Positions 1 through 8,987 of a DNA stretch of 64,000 nucleotides are shown piece after piece. Each line of letters begins with the position of its first letter. Position 1 is the first letter of the stretch. The stretch spans positions 1,736,001-1,800,000 of the forward strand of contig CAVVXS010000007.1 in the NCBI GenBank assembly GCA_963752225.1. Reading direction: 5' to 3'. The translations under genes were made by a program, and so were the position numbers. The notes below the pieces were generated by a model. The model made no database searches. It saw nothing but the letters and a program-made list of their open reading frames with translations, and had not been told where the DNA came from. The DNA comes from JBBROS01 sp963752225 (GTDB lineage Bacteria; Pseudomonadota; Alphaproteobacteria; Acetobacterales; Acetobacteraceae).

Positions 1-490
1 CTGCCCGCTCGCCGATCGAGACGTGCCCGCCCATGACGACGTTGTTGGCGATCACCACGCCGTCGCCGATGGCGCAATCATGGGCCACGTGCACGACGGC
101 CATCAGCAGGCAATCGGCGCCGACGGTCGTAACCCCGGTGCCGGTGACGGTGCCGCGGTGGATGGTGCAATGCTCGCGCACCTGGGTGCGGGCGCCGACC
201 TCGCAGCGGGTCGGCTCGCCTTTGTATTTCAGGTCCTGCGGCGCCAGCCCGACGGTGCAGAACGGGTAGAGCACCGCGGCCTCGCCGATGACCGTGTGGC
301 CGTCCACGACGACGTGCGACACGAGGCGGGCCCGGTCGCTGATCACGACATCGGCGCCGACGTGGCACCAGGGCCCGATCTGCGCGCCGGCGCCGATGCG
401 AGCGCCGGGCTCGACGATCGCGCTCGGGTGGATCACCGCGTCGGGCGGGAGCGGCGACGGGGCAGGACGGAATCCAACGATCTGAGACAT
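1..490 (-). CDS. lpxA: UDP-N-acetylglucosamine acyltransferase LpxA, C-terminus beyond window
   Basis: LpxA transfers a 3-hydroxyacyl chain from ACP to UDP-GlcNAc, the first step of lipid A synthesis in the cytoplasm. The visible 163 residues begin with ATG at 490 and are cut by the window edge. They show left-handed beta-helix hexapeptide repeats (for example IHPSAIVEPGARIG) and the family block HVAHDC, in which His137 corresponds to the catalytic His125 of E. coli LpxA. The N-terminus is about ten residues longer than in E. coli. The gene is last in the visible bamA-skp-lpxD-fabZ-lpxA run, 57 bases after fabZ, and is probably co-transcribed. Family and start are secure; the missing C-terminal helical domain cannot be checked. 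Confidence 0.95.
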   Translation of the reverse strand, partial: MSQIVGFRPAPSPLPPDAVIHPSAIVEPGARIGAGAQIGPWCHVGADVVISDRARLVSHVVVDGHTVIGEAAVLYPFCTVGLAPQDLKYKGEPTRCEVGARTQVREHCTIHRGTVTGTGVTTVGADCLLMAVVHVAHDCAIGDGVVIANNVVMGGHVSIGERA

Positions 491-547
491 GGCATCAAAC
501 CTACGGATGCGGCAGCAGGCTGCAAACTCAACCTTTGTGTCGGCGCG

Positions 548-1051
548 TTACACCGTGGTGCCGGAATGATCCATGATCATGGCGGCGTAGGTCGCCTCGG
601 CGACCGAGGTGCCGTCCACCCGGGCGACGCCGCTGAACTTCCAGACGTTGCCGCGGTTGCGCACCTTTGTGACGTGAACCCGGAGCTGATCGCCGGGGAC
701 CACGGGGCGGCGGAACTTCGCGCCCTCGATGGTCATGAAGTAGACGACCTTGCCGGCGGCCTGGGGCCCGAGCGTTTCGACCACCAGCACGGCGGCGGTT
801 TGCGCCATGCATTCGATGATCAGCACGCCCGGCATGATCGGGTGGCCGGGGAAGTGGCCCTGGAAGAAGTTCTCGTTGACGGTGACGTTCTTGATCCCGG
901 TGGCCGAGCGGTCGCGCATGACGTCCACCACCCGGTCGAGCAGCAGGAACGGATAGCGGTGCGGGATCGCGTGCATGATGCGGGCGATGTCGAGCACCGT
1001 GCCGTCGTCTTCGGCCTGGCTGGTCATGGCCTGTGCTGGCGTTCCGTCCAT
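548..1051 (-). CDS. fabZ: 3-hydroxyacyl-ACP dehydratase FabZ
   Basis: FabZ dehydrates 3-hydroxyacyl-ACP in type II fatty acid synthesis and competes with LpxA and LpxD for the same hydroxyacyl-ACP. With the ATG at 1051 the protein has 167 residues. The hot-dog-fold signature HFPGHPIMPGVLIIE is present, with His66 and Glu80 matching the catalytic pair of E. coli FabZ (14 residues apart). I chose the start at 1051 because GGA lies about 9 bases upstream and because it falls 4 bases after the lpxD stop. A second ATG at 1027 is possible and would remove eight residues. An in-frame start at 1120 would overlap lpxD by 65 bases and is unlikely. Confidence 0.95.
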   Translation of the reverse strand: MDGTPAQAMTSQAEDDGTVLDIARIMHAIPHRYPFLLLDRVVDVMRDRSATGIKNVTVNENFFQGHFPGHPIMPGVLIIECMAQTAAVLVVETLGPQAAGKVVYFMTIEGAKFRRPVVPGDQLRVHVTKVRNRGNVWKFSGVARVDGTSVAEATYAAMIMDHSGTTV

Positions 1052-1055
1052 CGAG

Positions 1056-2105
1056 CTATTCCGTCGCCCCAGGACGGAGAGTGGGCCGCCGGGCCAGCTT
1101 TCGCAACGTGGCGACGCCACGAAAGAAGTCCCGCACCGGTTCGGCCGGGCTGCCGATGACGTCGGAGCCGGCCGGGACGTCGGACATCACGCCCGCCTGG
1201 GCGCCGATGCGCGCCTTTGCGCCGATCCGCAGATGCCCGGTCAAGCCAGCCTGCGCGGCCACCACAACGAAGTCCTCAAGAATGGTCGAGCCGGATACGC
1301 CGGCCAGCGACACGATGACGCAGCATCGTCCAGTCCGCACGTTGTGGCCAATCATCACCAGGTTATCCAGCCGCGACCCGGCGCCGATCACCGTGTCTTG
1401 CGTCGAACCGCGGTCGATCGTGGTGTTGGCGCCGATTTCGACGTCGTTCTCGATCAGCACGCGGCCGAGTTGCGGCACGGTGAGGAAGCCGTCCGGCGTG
1501 GTCGCGAAGCCGAAGCCTTCCTGGCCGATGCGGGCGCCGGGCAGGACGTTCACGCGATCGCCGAGCAGGGCGTGGCTTATCGACACGTGCGCGCCGATGC
1601 GGCAATCGGCGCCGATCCGGACCCGGGCGCCGATAACTGCGCCGGGGCCGATCCGGGTGCGCGGGCCGATCTCGGCCCCCTCCCCGATCACCGCGTGGGC
1701 GCCGATCTCGGCCGAGGGGTCGATCGCCGCGCTCTCCTCGACCGCGGCGGTGCGGTGCACGCCGGGCTGCGTCGGCGGCGGCGGATGGAACAGGGCGGCG
1801 ACCCGGGCCCAGGCCGGATAGGGCTCGGGGGTGACGATGGCCGCGGTGCCCGGCGGGACCCGGGCGGCGAGGTCGGGATGCACGATCACCGCCCCGGCCT
1901 GGGTGGCGGCCAGGGCGTCAGCGTAGCGGCGGTTGTCGAGGAAGCTCACCTCGTGCGGGCCGGCGGTTTGCAGAGGCGCGACGCCGGCCAAGTCGCCGCT
2001 GCTGCCGCGCACCTCACCACCGGCCGCCCCCGCCACGGCCGCCAGCGGGTGGGGGCCGGTGCGCAGGAAGAATTGGGCGTCGCCGGCGCCGCTTGCCGCG
2101 GTCAA
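1056..2105 (-). CDS. lpxD: UDP-3-O-acylglucosamine N-acyltransferase LpxD
   Basis: LpxD adds the second, N-linked hydroxyacyl chain to UDP-3-O-acyl-glucosamine in lipid A synthesis. The 349-residue protein has the N-terminal uridine-binding domain (block FFLRTGPHPLA near residue 12), then many hexapeptide repeats from about residue 118, and the block VMIGHNV with His254 in the place of the catalytic histidine of E. coli (H239). The start codon is TTG, directly abutting the TAG of skp. The next in-frame ATG is far inside the helix domain, so TTG is almost certainly used, probably by translational coupling because no clear Shine-Dalgarno sequence is visible. The length is typical. Confidence 0.95.
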   Translation of the reverse strand: MTAASGAGDAQFFLRTGPHPLAAVAGAAGGEVRGSSGDLAGVAPLQTAGPHEVSFLDNRRYADALAATQAGAVIVHPDLAARVPPGTAAIVTPEPYPAWARVAALFHPPPPTQPGVHRTAAVEESAAIDPSAEIGAHAVIGEGAEIGPRTRIGPGAVIGARVRIGADCRIGAHVSISHALLGDRVNVLPGARIGQEGFGFATTPDGFLTVPQLGRVLIENDVEIGANTTIDRGSTQDTVIGAGSRLDNLVMIGHNVRTGRCCVIVSLAGVSGSTILEDFVVVAAQAGLTGHLRIGAKARIGAQAGVMSDVPAGSDVIGSPAEPVRDFFRGVATLRKLARRPTLRPGATE

Positions 2106-2996
2106 CTACTTGCGCGGGGCCGCCGGCGGAGCGCCGGGGGGTGCCGAGGCCGGGGTGGCGCCGGGCGTCGCGGGGGCGGCCGGAGCGGCGGCGGCCTGGG
2201 GCGGGGCGAATTGCGACGGCGACATGCCATCGGGCGGCAGGGTAACGTTCGGCAGCACCTTGTTGAGCTGCTCGACGACCTGCTCGGTGACGTCGAACTC
2301 GTTGACGTTCAGCGCCACCTGGGCCCGGTGCAGGACCAGGTTCATGCCGCGGCTTTCGGCCACCTGGCGGATGACGGCGATCAGCATGCGCTCGATCTGC
2401 GCCAGGCCGTACTGCCCGGCTTCCTGGATCACCCGGTTGCGGTCGCGGAAGGTCTTCTGCGCGTTGGTGATCCGCTCCTGCAGCTCGCGTTCCTTGCCGC
2501 GGATCTGGTCGGGGTTGAGGTTGGACCGCTGGTTGGCCAAGGTTTGCTGCAGATCGCGCCAGCCGGCCTGTTCCTTTTGCGCGTCCTCGTTGAGCTTTTC
2601 GCGCCGCTCGCCGATCACCTTCTCGATCTGCTGCGCCGCGGACGAGGCGCGCATGATGTCGGGGATGCCGAGCACGCCGATCACTGCGGCGGGCGGGGTC
2701 GAGCCGCGGGCCAGGGCCGGCAGGTCGGGCACCGGCGGCAAGGTCACGTTGATCGGCGGCGGCTCCGGCTCGGGCTGCTGCTGCTGGGTCAGCGCGCCGC
2801 CGGGCGGTGCCAGCAGCGAGGGCGCCGGCGCCGGACGCTGCGCCGGGCGGGCGGGCGGGGCGGCACGTGACTGCGCCCCCGCGCCCCCGCCGCCGGCGGC
2901 GGGCGGGATGAAATAGCCGGGGTTCTGCTGCGCCACGGCCGGAACGGCGATGACGGCGGCCACGGCGGCGGAGCGGAGAACGTGGAAGATGCGCAA
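2106..2996 (-). CDS. skp: periplasmic chaperone, OmpH/Skp family, with proline-rich tails
   Basis: Skp/OmpH holds unfolded outer-membrane proteins in the periplasm for the BAM complex. This 296-residue protein begins with TTG (GAGG seven bases upstream) and a signal peptide ending about AVAQQ at residue 24. A Pro/Ala/Gly-rich linker runs to about residue 100. The charged coiled-coil tentacle region (about 118-215, rich in K/E/Q/R) carries the OmpH similarity, and a Pro/Ala-rich tail fills residues 255-296. Ordinary Skp is about 160-200 residues, so both low-complexity extensions are unusual. The position between bamA and lpxD is the standard one and supports the call. There is one base between the bamA stop and this start. 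Confidence 0.9.
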   Translation of the reverse strand: MRIFHVLRSAAVAAVIAVPAVAQQNPGYFIPPAAGGGGAGAQSRAAPPARPAQRPAPAPSLLAPPGGALTQQQQPEPEPPPINVTLPPVPDLPALARGSTPPAAVIGVLGIPDIMRASSAAQQIEKVIGERREKLNEDAQKEQAGWRDLQQTLANQRSNLNPDQIRGKERELQERITNAQKTFRDRNRVIQEAGQYGLAQIERMLIAVIRQVAESRGMNLVLHRAQVALNVNEFDVTEQVVEQLNKVLPNVTLPPDGMSPSQFAPPQAAAAPAAPATPGATPASAPPGAPPAAPRK

Positions 2997-2997
2997 G

Positions 2998-5391
2998 CTA
3001 GAACCTCGTACCGAAACCGAATCGGAAAAGCTGGGTTTGGTCGTATCGCCGTTTCAGCACCGCCTGGGCGATGTCGATGTTGATCAGCCCGAACGGCGTT
3101 TTCCAAGACACGCCCACGCCCACGCCCATGCGCGGCGAGGAGTCGTCGAACACCTGGGTGGTGGCGCCGCTCGCATCGGTGATGCGGCTGACCTGGCTCA
3201 ACGAGCCGACGTCGACGAAGGTGCGCCCGGTCAGCCCCAGATCGGCCGAGATCGGCAGCGGGAAGCGGAGCTCGGTCGACTGCGTGTAGATCATCCGGCC
3301 GCCGATGCTGTCGATCGAGTTGCTGCCGACCGCGTGCGGCCCGGCGCCGCCGGACTGGAAGCCGCGCAGGTTGTCGCCGCCGAGGAAGAAGCGGTCGATG
3401 ATCTTTTCCTGCTTGCCGAGCTGGGCCAGGTAGCCGCCGCCGGCGGAGATGGCGACGCTCCAATCGGGGTCGCCGAGCAGGTTCTCGAGCGGGATGAAGT
3501 AGGTGGCGTCGAGCTTGGTGCGCACATAGCGCGCCGTGCCGCCGAGCCCGGCGACGTCGGTGCCGAGGCGCACGATGAACCCGTCGCGCGGATCGGTGCG
3601 GCTGTCGCGGTAGTCGAGCGTCAGGGTCTGGCCGATCTGCGACAGCAGCGAGGCGCCGGCCTGGTTTTGCACGTAGATGCTGGCGCCGCTCTGCACGTTG
3701 TAAACGTTGCGGTCGACGATCGTGTAGGTCCAGGCCTGGCGCAGATGCTCGTTGAACTCGTAGCCGAGCCGCAGCGCGCCGCCGGTGCGCCGCTCGTCGT
3801 AGGCGGCGATGTCCTGGTTGTTGTTCCGGACGTGGAACAGGTCGAACCCCGCGACCAAGTTGCGGTCGAGGAAGTAGGGGTCGGTGACGGACAGGTCGAC
3901 CTGGCTGCGCTTCTGCGCGAGCACGCCGTTGACGCTGGCGTCGATGCCGGTGCCGACCAGGTTGCGTTCGCGCAAGCCCGCCTGAACCAGCGCGCCGGCG
4001 TCGGTCGAGAAGCCGCCGCCGATGGTCAGCTCGCCGGTCGCCTTTTCGTCCACCGTGGTGGTGACGATGGCCCGGTCCGGGGCGGAGCCTTGGCTGGGCT
4101 GCACGACCGCGCTGTTGAAATAGCCGAGGTCCTGCAGGCGCTGCCGCGAGCGGCGCACGGTGGCAGCGTTGAAGGCGTCGCCTTCGGCGAGCCGGAACTC
4201 GCGCCGGATCACCTTGTCCTGGGTGCGGGTGTTGCCGACGATATCGAGCCGCTCGATGTAGACACGCGGGCCCTCGCCGACTTCGAACACCAGGTCGACG
4301 GTCTTCTTGTCCCGGTCGCGGGCGATCTCGGGCTTGACGTCCACGAAGGCGTAGCCGCGCGTCTGCACCGCATCCTGCAGCGAAGTTGCAGTCTTCTCCA
4401 CCGCGTCGCCGTCATAGGTGTCGCCTTCGCTGATCGGCACCAGCGAGCGCAGGTCGTCGCCGTTCAGGTTACGCAGCTTGCTGTTGATCTTGACGCTCGC
4501 CACCTTGTAGCGCTCGCCCTCGTTGACGGTGAAGGTGACAAAGAAGGCGCGCCGGTCGGGCGTGAGTTCGGCGGTCGCGTCCTTGACCTCGAAATCGGCG
4601 TAGCCGTTCTTCAGGTAGAACCGGCGCAACAGCTCCTTGTCGAAGTTGATCTTCTCCGGATCGTATTCGTCGCTGGTGGACAGGATGCGGAAGAAGGCCT
4701 GCTCGCGGCTGTTGATGACCTCGCGCAGCCGGTTCTCGCTGAAGGCATGGTTGCCGACGAAGGCGATGCGGCTGACGAGCGTGGTCTCGCCTTCGTTGAT
4801 CTCGAACACCACGTCGACGCGGTTCTGTTCGAGCCGTACCACCTTCGGCTCCACGGACGCGGCGAACCGGCCGCGCTTGGCGTAGAGGTCGAGCAGACGC
4901 TGCCGGTCGGCGGCGGCGAGTTGCGGCGTGAACACCGCGCGCGCCCGGAGCTGCAGTTCGCCGCGCAACTGCTCGTCGGTGAGCTTCTTGTTTCCTTCGA
5001 ACGCGATGCGGTTGACGATCGGGTTCTCGGCCACCTTGACCACCAGCGTGGTGCCGTCGCGGGTCAGGGTGACGTCCTGGAACAGGCCGGTGGCGTAGAG
5101 GGTCTTGAGGCTGCGGTCGATGCGGTCGGGATCGAACGGGTCGCCGGGCTGGACCAGCATGTAGGAGCGGATGGTGCCCTCCTCGATGCGCTGGTTGCCC
5201 TCGATGCGGACGGCGGCGATGGCGCTGCCGGCGGCCGGTTCAGGCGCGCGGCGCGGAAGGGGACGGGCGGCCGGGCGGCGCAGGGCGCCGCGGGGTGCCG
5301 GCGCGGCCGGCTGCGCCTGGGCCAAGCCCGGTTCCGTCAGGACCGTGACAAGACAGGCCGTGGCAAGCAGCTTGGCGCGTTTAGAAAGCAA
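2998..5391 (-). CDS. bamA: outer membrane protein assembly factor BamA
   Basis: BamA is the essential beta-barrel that folds and inserts outer-membrane proteins. With the start chosen here it has 797 residues: a signal peptide (about 1-27, ending AQAQ), a short Pro/Arg/Ala linker, POTRA repeats (beginning near IAAVRIEGNQRIEEGTIR, then four more up to about residue 395), and a C-terminal Omp85 barrel ending in phenylalanine (FGFGTRF), as barrel proteins usually do. I prefer TTG at 5391 because GGGGGA lies seven bases upstream and the signal peptide then starts at residue 1. An in-frame ATG at 5505 would place the signal peptide behind about 38 Arg-rich residues. The gene is followed by skp after one base. 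Confidence 0.95.
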   Translation of the reverse strand: MLSKRAKLLATACLVTVLTEPGLAQAQPAAPAPRGALRRPAARPLPRRAPEPAAGSAIAAVRIEGNQRIEEGTIRSYMLVQPGDPFDPDRIDRSLKTLYATGLFQDVTLTRDGTTLVVKVAENPIVNRIAFEGNKKLTDEQLRGELQLRARAVFTPQLAAADRQRLLDLYAKRGRFAASVEPKVVRLEQNRVDVVFEINEGETTLVSRIAFVGNHAFSENRLREVINSREQAFFRILSTSDEYDPEKINFDKELLRRFYLKNGYADFEVKDATAELTPDRRAFFVTFTVNEGERYKVASVKINSKLRNLNGDDLRSLVPISEGDTYDGDAVEKTATSLQDAVQTRGYAFVDVKPEIARDRDKKTVDLVFEVGEGPRVYIERLDIVGNTRTQDKVIRREFRLAEGDAFNAATVRRSRQRLQDLGYFNSAVVQPSQGSAPDRAIVTTTVDEKATGELTIGGGFSTDAGALVQAGLRERNLVGTGIDASVNGVLAQKRSQVDLSVTDPYFLDRNLVAGFDLFHVRNNNQDIAAYDERRTGGALRLGYEFNEHLRQAWTYTIVDRNVYNVQSGASIYVQNQAGASLLSQIGQTLTLDYRDSRTDPRDGFIVRLGTDVAGLGGTARYVRTKLDATYFIPLENLLGDPDWSVAISAGGGYLAQLGKQEKIIDRFFLGGDNLRGFQSGGAGPHAVGSNSIDSIGGRMIYTQSTELRFPLPISADLGLTGRTFVDVGSLSQVSRITDASGATTQVFDDSSPRMGVGVGVSWKTPFGLINIDIAQAVLKRRYDQTQLFRFGFGTRF

Positions 5392-5667
5392 TCGGCGGTC
5401 CCCCAAGTCCACGATCGGCCGCTTCGTTCGGCGGCAACCGCACCGCCGGGTCACGAAGCGCGGCGGTCTGTCCTGCGGCGCCTTACCTAGACGCCGCAGC
5501 AGCATCCGCCAAGGCCTAGCGCACGTCCCGGGAAAATTCGCTTGAGGCTCGGGCGCTAGAACCCTGATTGGAGACAGATTCGTCCGCTCGGCTGGTCGGG
5601 CCGGAGCGGATGCGCCGTCAGCCTGGCCGGCCGACTCGCGCGGCCGGACGGTGCGCGGAGAGGCGCG
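5392..5667. other. rseP-bamA intergenic region with an imperfect hairpin
   Basis: These 276 bases separate the rseP stop from the preferred bamA start. An imperfect inverted repeat at about 5583-5610 (TCCGCTCGGC against GCCGGAGCGGA, one bulged base) lies early in the spacer as read on the minus strand. It has no T-tract and is not a convincing terminator. I found no promoter with good -10 and -35 boxes. The spacer is long enough for bamA to have its own promoter. Confidence 0.35.
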
Positions 5668-6780
5668 TCAGCCGATCAGCCCGGCGACCCAGCGGAACAG
5701 GCCGAAATGGGTGAGGTCGTTCCAGGTGGCGAACACGAACAAGCCGGCCAGCAGGGCGAATCCGGCGCGGAAGCCATATTCGAGCATCCGCGGCGGCAGC
5801 GGGCGGCCGCGTATCGCTTCGGCCAGGTAGAACATCAGATGCCCGCCATCGAGCACCGGGATCGGGAACAGGTTCACGAGGCCGAGGTTGACCGAGAGCA
5901 CGGCGATGAAGCTGACCATCACCGACAGGCCGAGCTGGACGAACTCGCCCGACAGCTTGGCAATGCCGAGCGGGCCGGCCAGCTCGTCGGTGCCGCGACG
6001 CCCGGTCAGCATCTGGCTGACGCCGACGACGGTGCCGCTGGCCACGTCCCAGGTCTGCTGCGCCCCGGCGGCCACCGCTTGCAGCGGGCCGACCGGCTCG
6101 TACTCGACGGCGCCGCCACGCACGCCGAGCACGCCGGTGCGCTCGCCATCACGGCCGTCCCGCGCGCCGACCTGGACGTTGACGGTCTGCTCGGCGCCAT
6201 TGCGCTGGACCATCATGGCCAGGGTGCGGTCGGGGTTGCCGGAGACGATGCGCTGGATGTCTTCGAAGCGGCGGACCGGCGCGCCATCGATGGCGGTGAT
6301 GCGGTCGCCTTGCAGCAGCCCGGCCTTGGCCGCGGCGCCATCGGCCACCACCTCGCCGATCACCGGGACCGCGACCGGCCGGCCGACTGCCATGAACAGC
6401 GCGGCGAACAGCACCAGCGCCAGGGAGAAGTTGGCGATCGGCCCGGCGGCGACGATGATCGCCCGCGACCCGACCGACTTCTCGTGAAAGGTCTGGCCCG
6501 GCTTCCACGCCGCGCGCACGTCGGGGTCGACGTCCTCCGGACGCTCCTGCCCGTGCAGCTTCACGTAGCCGCCGAGCGGCAGCCAGCTCAGCTTCCAGAC
6601 GGTGCCGACGCGGTCGGTCCAGCTCGCGATCACCGGGCCGAAGCCGATCGAGAACGCTTCGACGTACACGCCGCGCCAGCGCGCCGCGATGTAGTGGCCG
6701 AACTCGTGCACGAAGACGAGGATTCCCAGCGTGACGATGAAGGCAGCGCCGTTGCGGAGAAAGTCCAGCAGGTGCGTCAT
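5668..6780 (-). CDS. rseP: RIP metalloprotease RseP (site-2 protease)
   Basis: RseP is an inner-membrane zinc metalloprotease that cuts transmembrane segments, classically of anti-sigma factors in the envelope stress response, and clears signal peptides. The 370-residue protein has the HEFGH zinc motif at residues 25-29 in its first membrane segment, the MRE-beta/GGYVKL block near residue 70, one recognisable PDZ domain (about 145-215) and the LDGGH motif near residue 310 that supplies the third zinc ligand, followed by a last membrane segment. Only one clear PDZ domain is seen, as in many alphaproteobacteria, against two in E. coli. It lies between dxr and bamA, the usual alphaproteobacterial order. 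Confidence 0.95.
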   Translation of the reverse strand: MTHLLDFLRNGAAFIVTLGILVFVHEFGHYIAARWRGVYVEAFSIGFGPVIASWTDRVGTVWKLSWLPLGGYVKLHGQERPEDVDPDVRAAWKPGQTFHEKSVGSRAIIVAAGPIANFSLALVLFAALFMAVGRPVAVPVIGEVVADGAAAKAGLLQGDRITAIDGAPVRRFEDIQRIVSGNPDRTLAMMVQRNGAEQTVNVQVGARDGRDGERTGVLGVRGGAVEYEPVGPLQAVAAGAQQTWDVASGTVVGVSQMLTGRRGTDELAGPLGIAKLSGEFVQLGLSVMVSFIAVLSVNLGLVNLFPIPVLDGGHLMFYLAEAIRGRPLPPRMLEYGFRAGFALLAGLFVFATWNDLTHFGLFRWVAGLIG

Positions 6781-6906
6781 CCAGAAATCCTTACCGGCGG
6801 CACGCGGGAACGGCCGCCATTGCGCAACGAGGTGACCTCGCCAGGGTCAACATGCAAGTCAACATACAATGGTTGGGCGGCGATGGATTGCCAAGAAGCA
6901 TTGGCG

Positions 6907-8100
6907 TCAGGCCGCCCGCGCGATGAATTGTTGGGCGGTCCGGCGGGCCGAGCGGTCCAGATCCATCACAGCCTCGAGGCTGTTGGCGCCGGGCGTGCCG
7001 AGCCGATCCAGCACGCGCTCGACAAGGCTCGCGATTTCGGTGAAGCCGAGGCGGCGGGCGAGGAAGGCTTCGACTGCCATCTCGTTGGCGGCCGATAGGA
7101 TGGTGGGCGCGCCGCCGCCGGCCCGCAGCGCGTCGCGTGCGAGGCGCAGCGCCGGGAAGCGCACGGGGTCGGGTGGGAAGAAGGTCATCTGCCCGAGGGC
7201 GGCGAGGTCGAGCCGGGGCGAGTTGGTCGCGATGCGGCCGGGCCAGGCCAGGGTGTGCGCGATCGGCACGCGCATGTCGGGCGCGCCGAGCTGCGCCAGC
7301 ATGCTGCCGTCTTGGTAGTGGACGATGCCATGCACCACGGATTGCGGGTGCACCAGCACCTCGATGCAGGTTTCGTCGAAGCCGAACAGCCGGGCCGCCT
7401 CGATCACCTCGAGGCCCTTGTTGAACATGGTGGCGCTGTCGATGCTGATCTTGGCGCCCATCGACCATATGGGGTGGCGGAGCGCGACTTCCGGCGTCGC
7501 CCGCCCCATCTCCTCGGCGGTCGCGGTGCGGAACGGGCCGCCGGACGCGGTCAGGACGATCTTCTCCACCGCGCCGCGGTTGCCTTCGGCCAGCGCCTGA
7601 AAGATGGCGTTGTGCTCGGAATCGACTGGCAGCAGGGTGGCGCCGGCGTCGCGCACGGCCTGCAGCATGACGTCGCCGGCGCAGACCAGCGCTTCCTTGT
7701 TGGCGAGCGCGACCGCGCCGCCGCCTTGGATGGCGGCCAGGGTGGAGGGCAAGCCCGCGGCGCCGGTGATGGCGGCCATGGTCCAGTCCACCGGATCGGC
7801 GGCAGCTCGGGTGACCGCGTCGGCGCCGCCGGCAGTGGCGATGCCGGTTCCAGCGAGCAGGCGTTCCAGCTCGGGCAGGCAGGTCTCGTCGGCAATCACG
7901 GCGACGGCGGCGCCCAGACGCATCGCCTGCTCGGCCAGCAAGGCGGCGTTGCGACCGCCCGCCAGCGCGTGCACGCGGAAGCGCTCGGGATTGGCGGCGA
8001 GCAGGTCGACGGTGCTGGTGCCGACGCTGCCGGTGCTGCCGAGCACTGTGACGCGGCGGGCGCCGGATCGTGCGGCGTGGTCCGCCGCGTCGTTGTTCAC
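6907..8100 (-). CDS. dxr: 1-deoxy-D-xylulose-5-phosphate reductoisomerase Dxr
   Basis: Dxr converts DXP to 2-C-methyl-D-erythritol 4-phosphate, the committed step of the MEP isoprenoid pathway, which feeds the neighbouring uppS. The 397-residue protein has the NADPH-binding GSTGSVGTST loop at residues 21-30 and the metal- and substrate-binding block PVDSEHNAIFQ. The start is GTG at 8100, whose GTGA overlaps the TGA of cdsA by four bases, which indicates translational coupling. The reading frame stays open far upstream inside cdsA, but that part is out-of-frame read-through. About 126 bases without a recognised element separate it from rseP. Confidence 0.96.
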   Translation of the reverse strand: MNNDAADHAARSGARRVTVLGSTGSVGTSTVDLLAANPERFRVHALAGGRNAALLAEQAMRLGAAVAVIADETCLPELERLLAGTGIATAGGADAVTRAAADPVDWTMAAITGAAGLPSTLAAIQGGGAVALANKEALVCAGDVMLQAVRDAGATLLPVDSEHNAIFQALAEGNRGAVEKIVLTASGGPFRTATAEEMGRATPEVALRHPIWSMGAKISIDSATMFNKGLEVIEAARLFGFDETCIEVLVHPQSVVHGIVHYQDGSMLAQLGAPDMRVPIAHTLAWPGRIATNSPRLDLAALGQMTFFPPDPVRFPALRLARDALRAGGGAPTILSAANEMAVEAFLARRLGFTEIASLVERVLDRLGTPGANSLEAVMDLDRSARRTAQQFIARAA

Positions 8101-8987
8101 TGCCACAAAACTCCTCCCCGGCCCACGACGGCGGCGATGCAGGCCGCCGCCGTGGCGGCTGCCAGCATGCCGTCGAGGCGGTCCAACAGTCCACCATGGC
8201 CGGGGATCAGCCGGCCGGAGTCCTTCACGCCGAATTGGCGCTTGATCCAGCTTTCGAGCAGGTCGCCGGCCTGCGAGACGATGCTCAACAGGCACGCGGC
8301 GGCGGCGGCCCGACCGAGCCCGGAGGGTGCCAAGGCCTGAGCGGCGGCCTCGCCGAACGCCATCGCGGCCAGCAGGCCGCCGACGGCGCCGGACCAGGTC
8401 TTGCCGGGCGAGATGGCCGGGGCGAGCTTGCGCCCGCCGAGCAGCCGGCCGGCCACGTAGGCGCCGATGTCGCTGGCCCACACCACGATGGCGAGGAACA
8501 GCACGTTGGACCGCCCCACCTCGCCGGTGTCGCGCAGCCAAACGAGGGCCGCCATGGGCACGCCGAGGTAGAGGACGCCGGCGGCCAGCGGCAAGCGGCC
8601 GGTGACCAGCAGGAGCAGCAGGAACATGGCCGCGAAGACGCTCAGCGCGGCGAGCAGGCCGGTCGTGCCCGGACCGCCGATGACGGCGGCCATGACGACG
8701 AGGGTCGTGCCGACGACCGAAAACTGAAAGGACGGCTTGCGCGGGGTGCCGTTGCGCGCGGCCATCGCCATCCATTCGACGATCAGGCCTGCCATGGCGA
8801 GCTTCATCAGCACGATCCAAGCCCAGCCGTCGTACCAGGTGCAGAGCACGGCGACCGGTGCCAGGACCAGGGCGGACGCGGCACGCAGCCGGAGATCCGC
8901 CCAGCGCCTCGGGTTGCGGGCCGGCGGCGCCGCGCCCGCATCGTCCGGCAGGGTGTCCGGCGATGCCGGATCAGCCAGTGCGGGCAC
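8097..8987 (-). CDS. cdsA: phosphatidate cytidylyltransferase CdsA
   Basis: CdsA makes CDP-diacylglycerol from CTP and phosphatidate at the inner membrane, the branch point of phospholipid synthesis. The 296-residue protein is strongly hydrophobic with about eight membrane segments. It carries the CDP-DAG synthase signature near residues 246-272, including KRQFGVKDSG and PGHGGLLDRLD with its metal-binding acidic residues. The start is GTG at 8987, with GGGAA about 11 bases upstream, and it overlaps the 3' end of uppS by 17 bases. Overlap at both ends places it in a tightly coupled uppS-cdsA-dxr unit. Confidence 0.95.
   Translation of the reverse strand: MPALADPASPDTLPDDAGAAPPARNPRRWADLRLRAASALVLAPVAVLCTWYDGWAWIVLMKLAMAGLIVEWMAMAARNGTPRKPSFQFSVVGTTLVVMAAVIGGPGTTGLLAALSVFAAMFLLLLLVTGRLPLAAGVLYLGVPMAALVWLRDTGEVGRSNVLFLAIVVWASDIGAYVAGRLLGGRKLAPAISPGKTWSGAVGGLLAAMAFGEAAAQALAPSGLGRAAAAACLLSIVSQAGDLLESWIKRQFGVKDSGRLIPGHGGLLDRLDGMLAAATAAACIAAVVGRGGVLWQ

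Noticed and set aside
2950..5490. An 846-codon open frame on the plus strand antisense to bamA
   Set aside because: It is a GC-rich shadow of bamA: composition is Val/Ala/Asp/Gly repeats, no known domain, and bamA itself is unambiguous. Similar long antisense frames over dnaE, the E1-like gene and others were rejected for the same reason.
6907..8820. A longer 637-codon version of dxr that would begin inside cdsA
   Set aside because: The first 240 residues are out-of-frame cdsA sequence rich in Arg/Pro; GTG at 8100 with GTGA overlap gives a normal Dxr.
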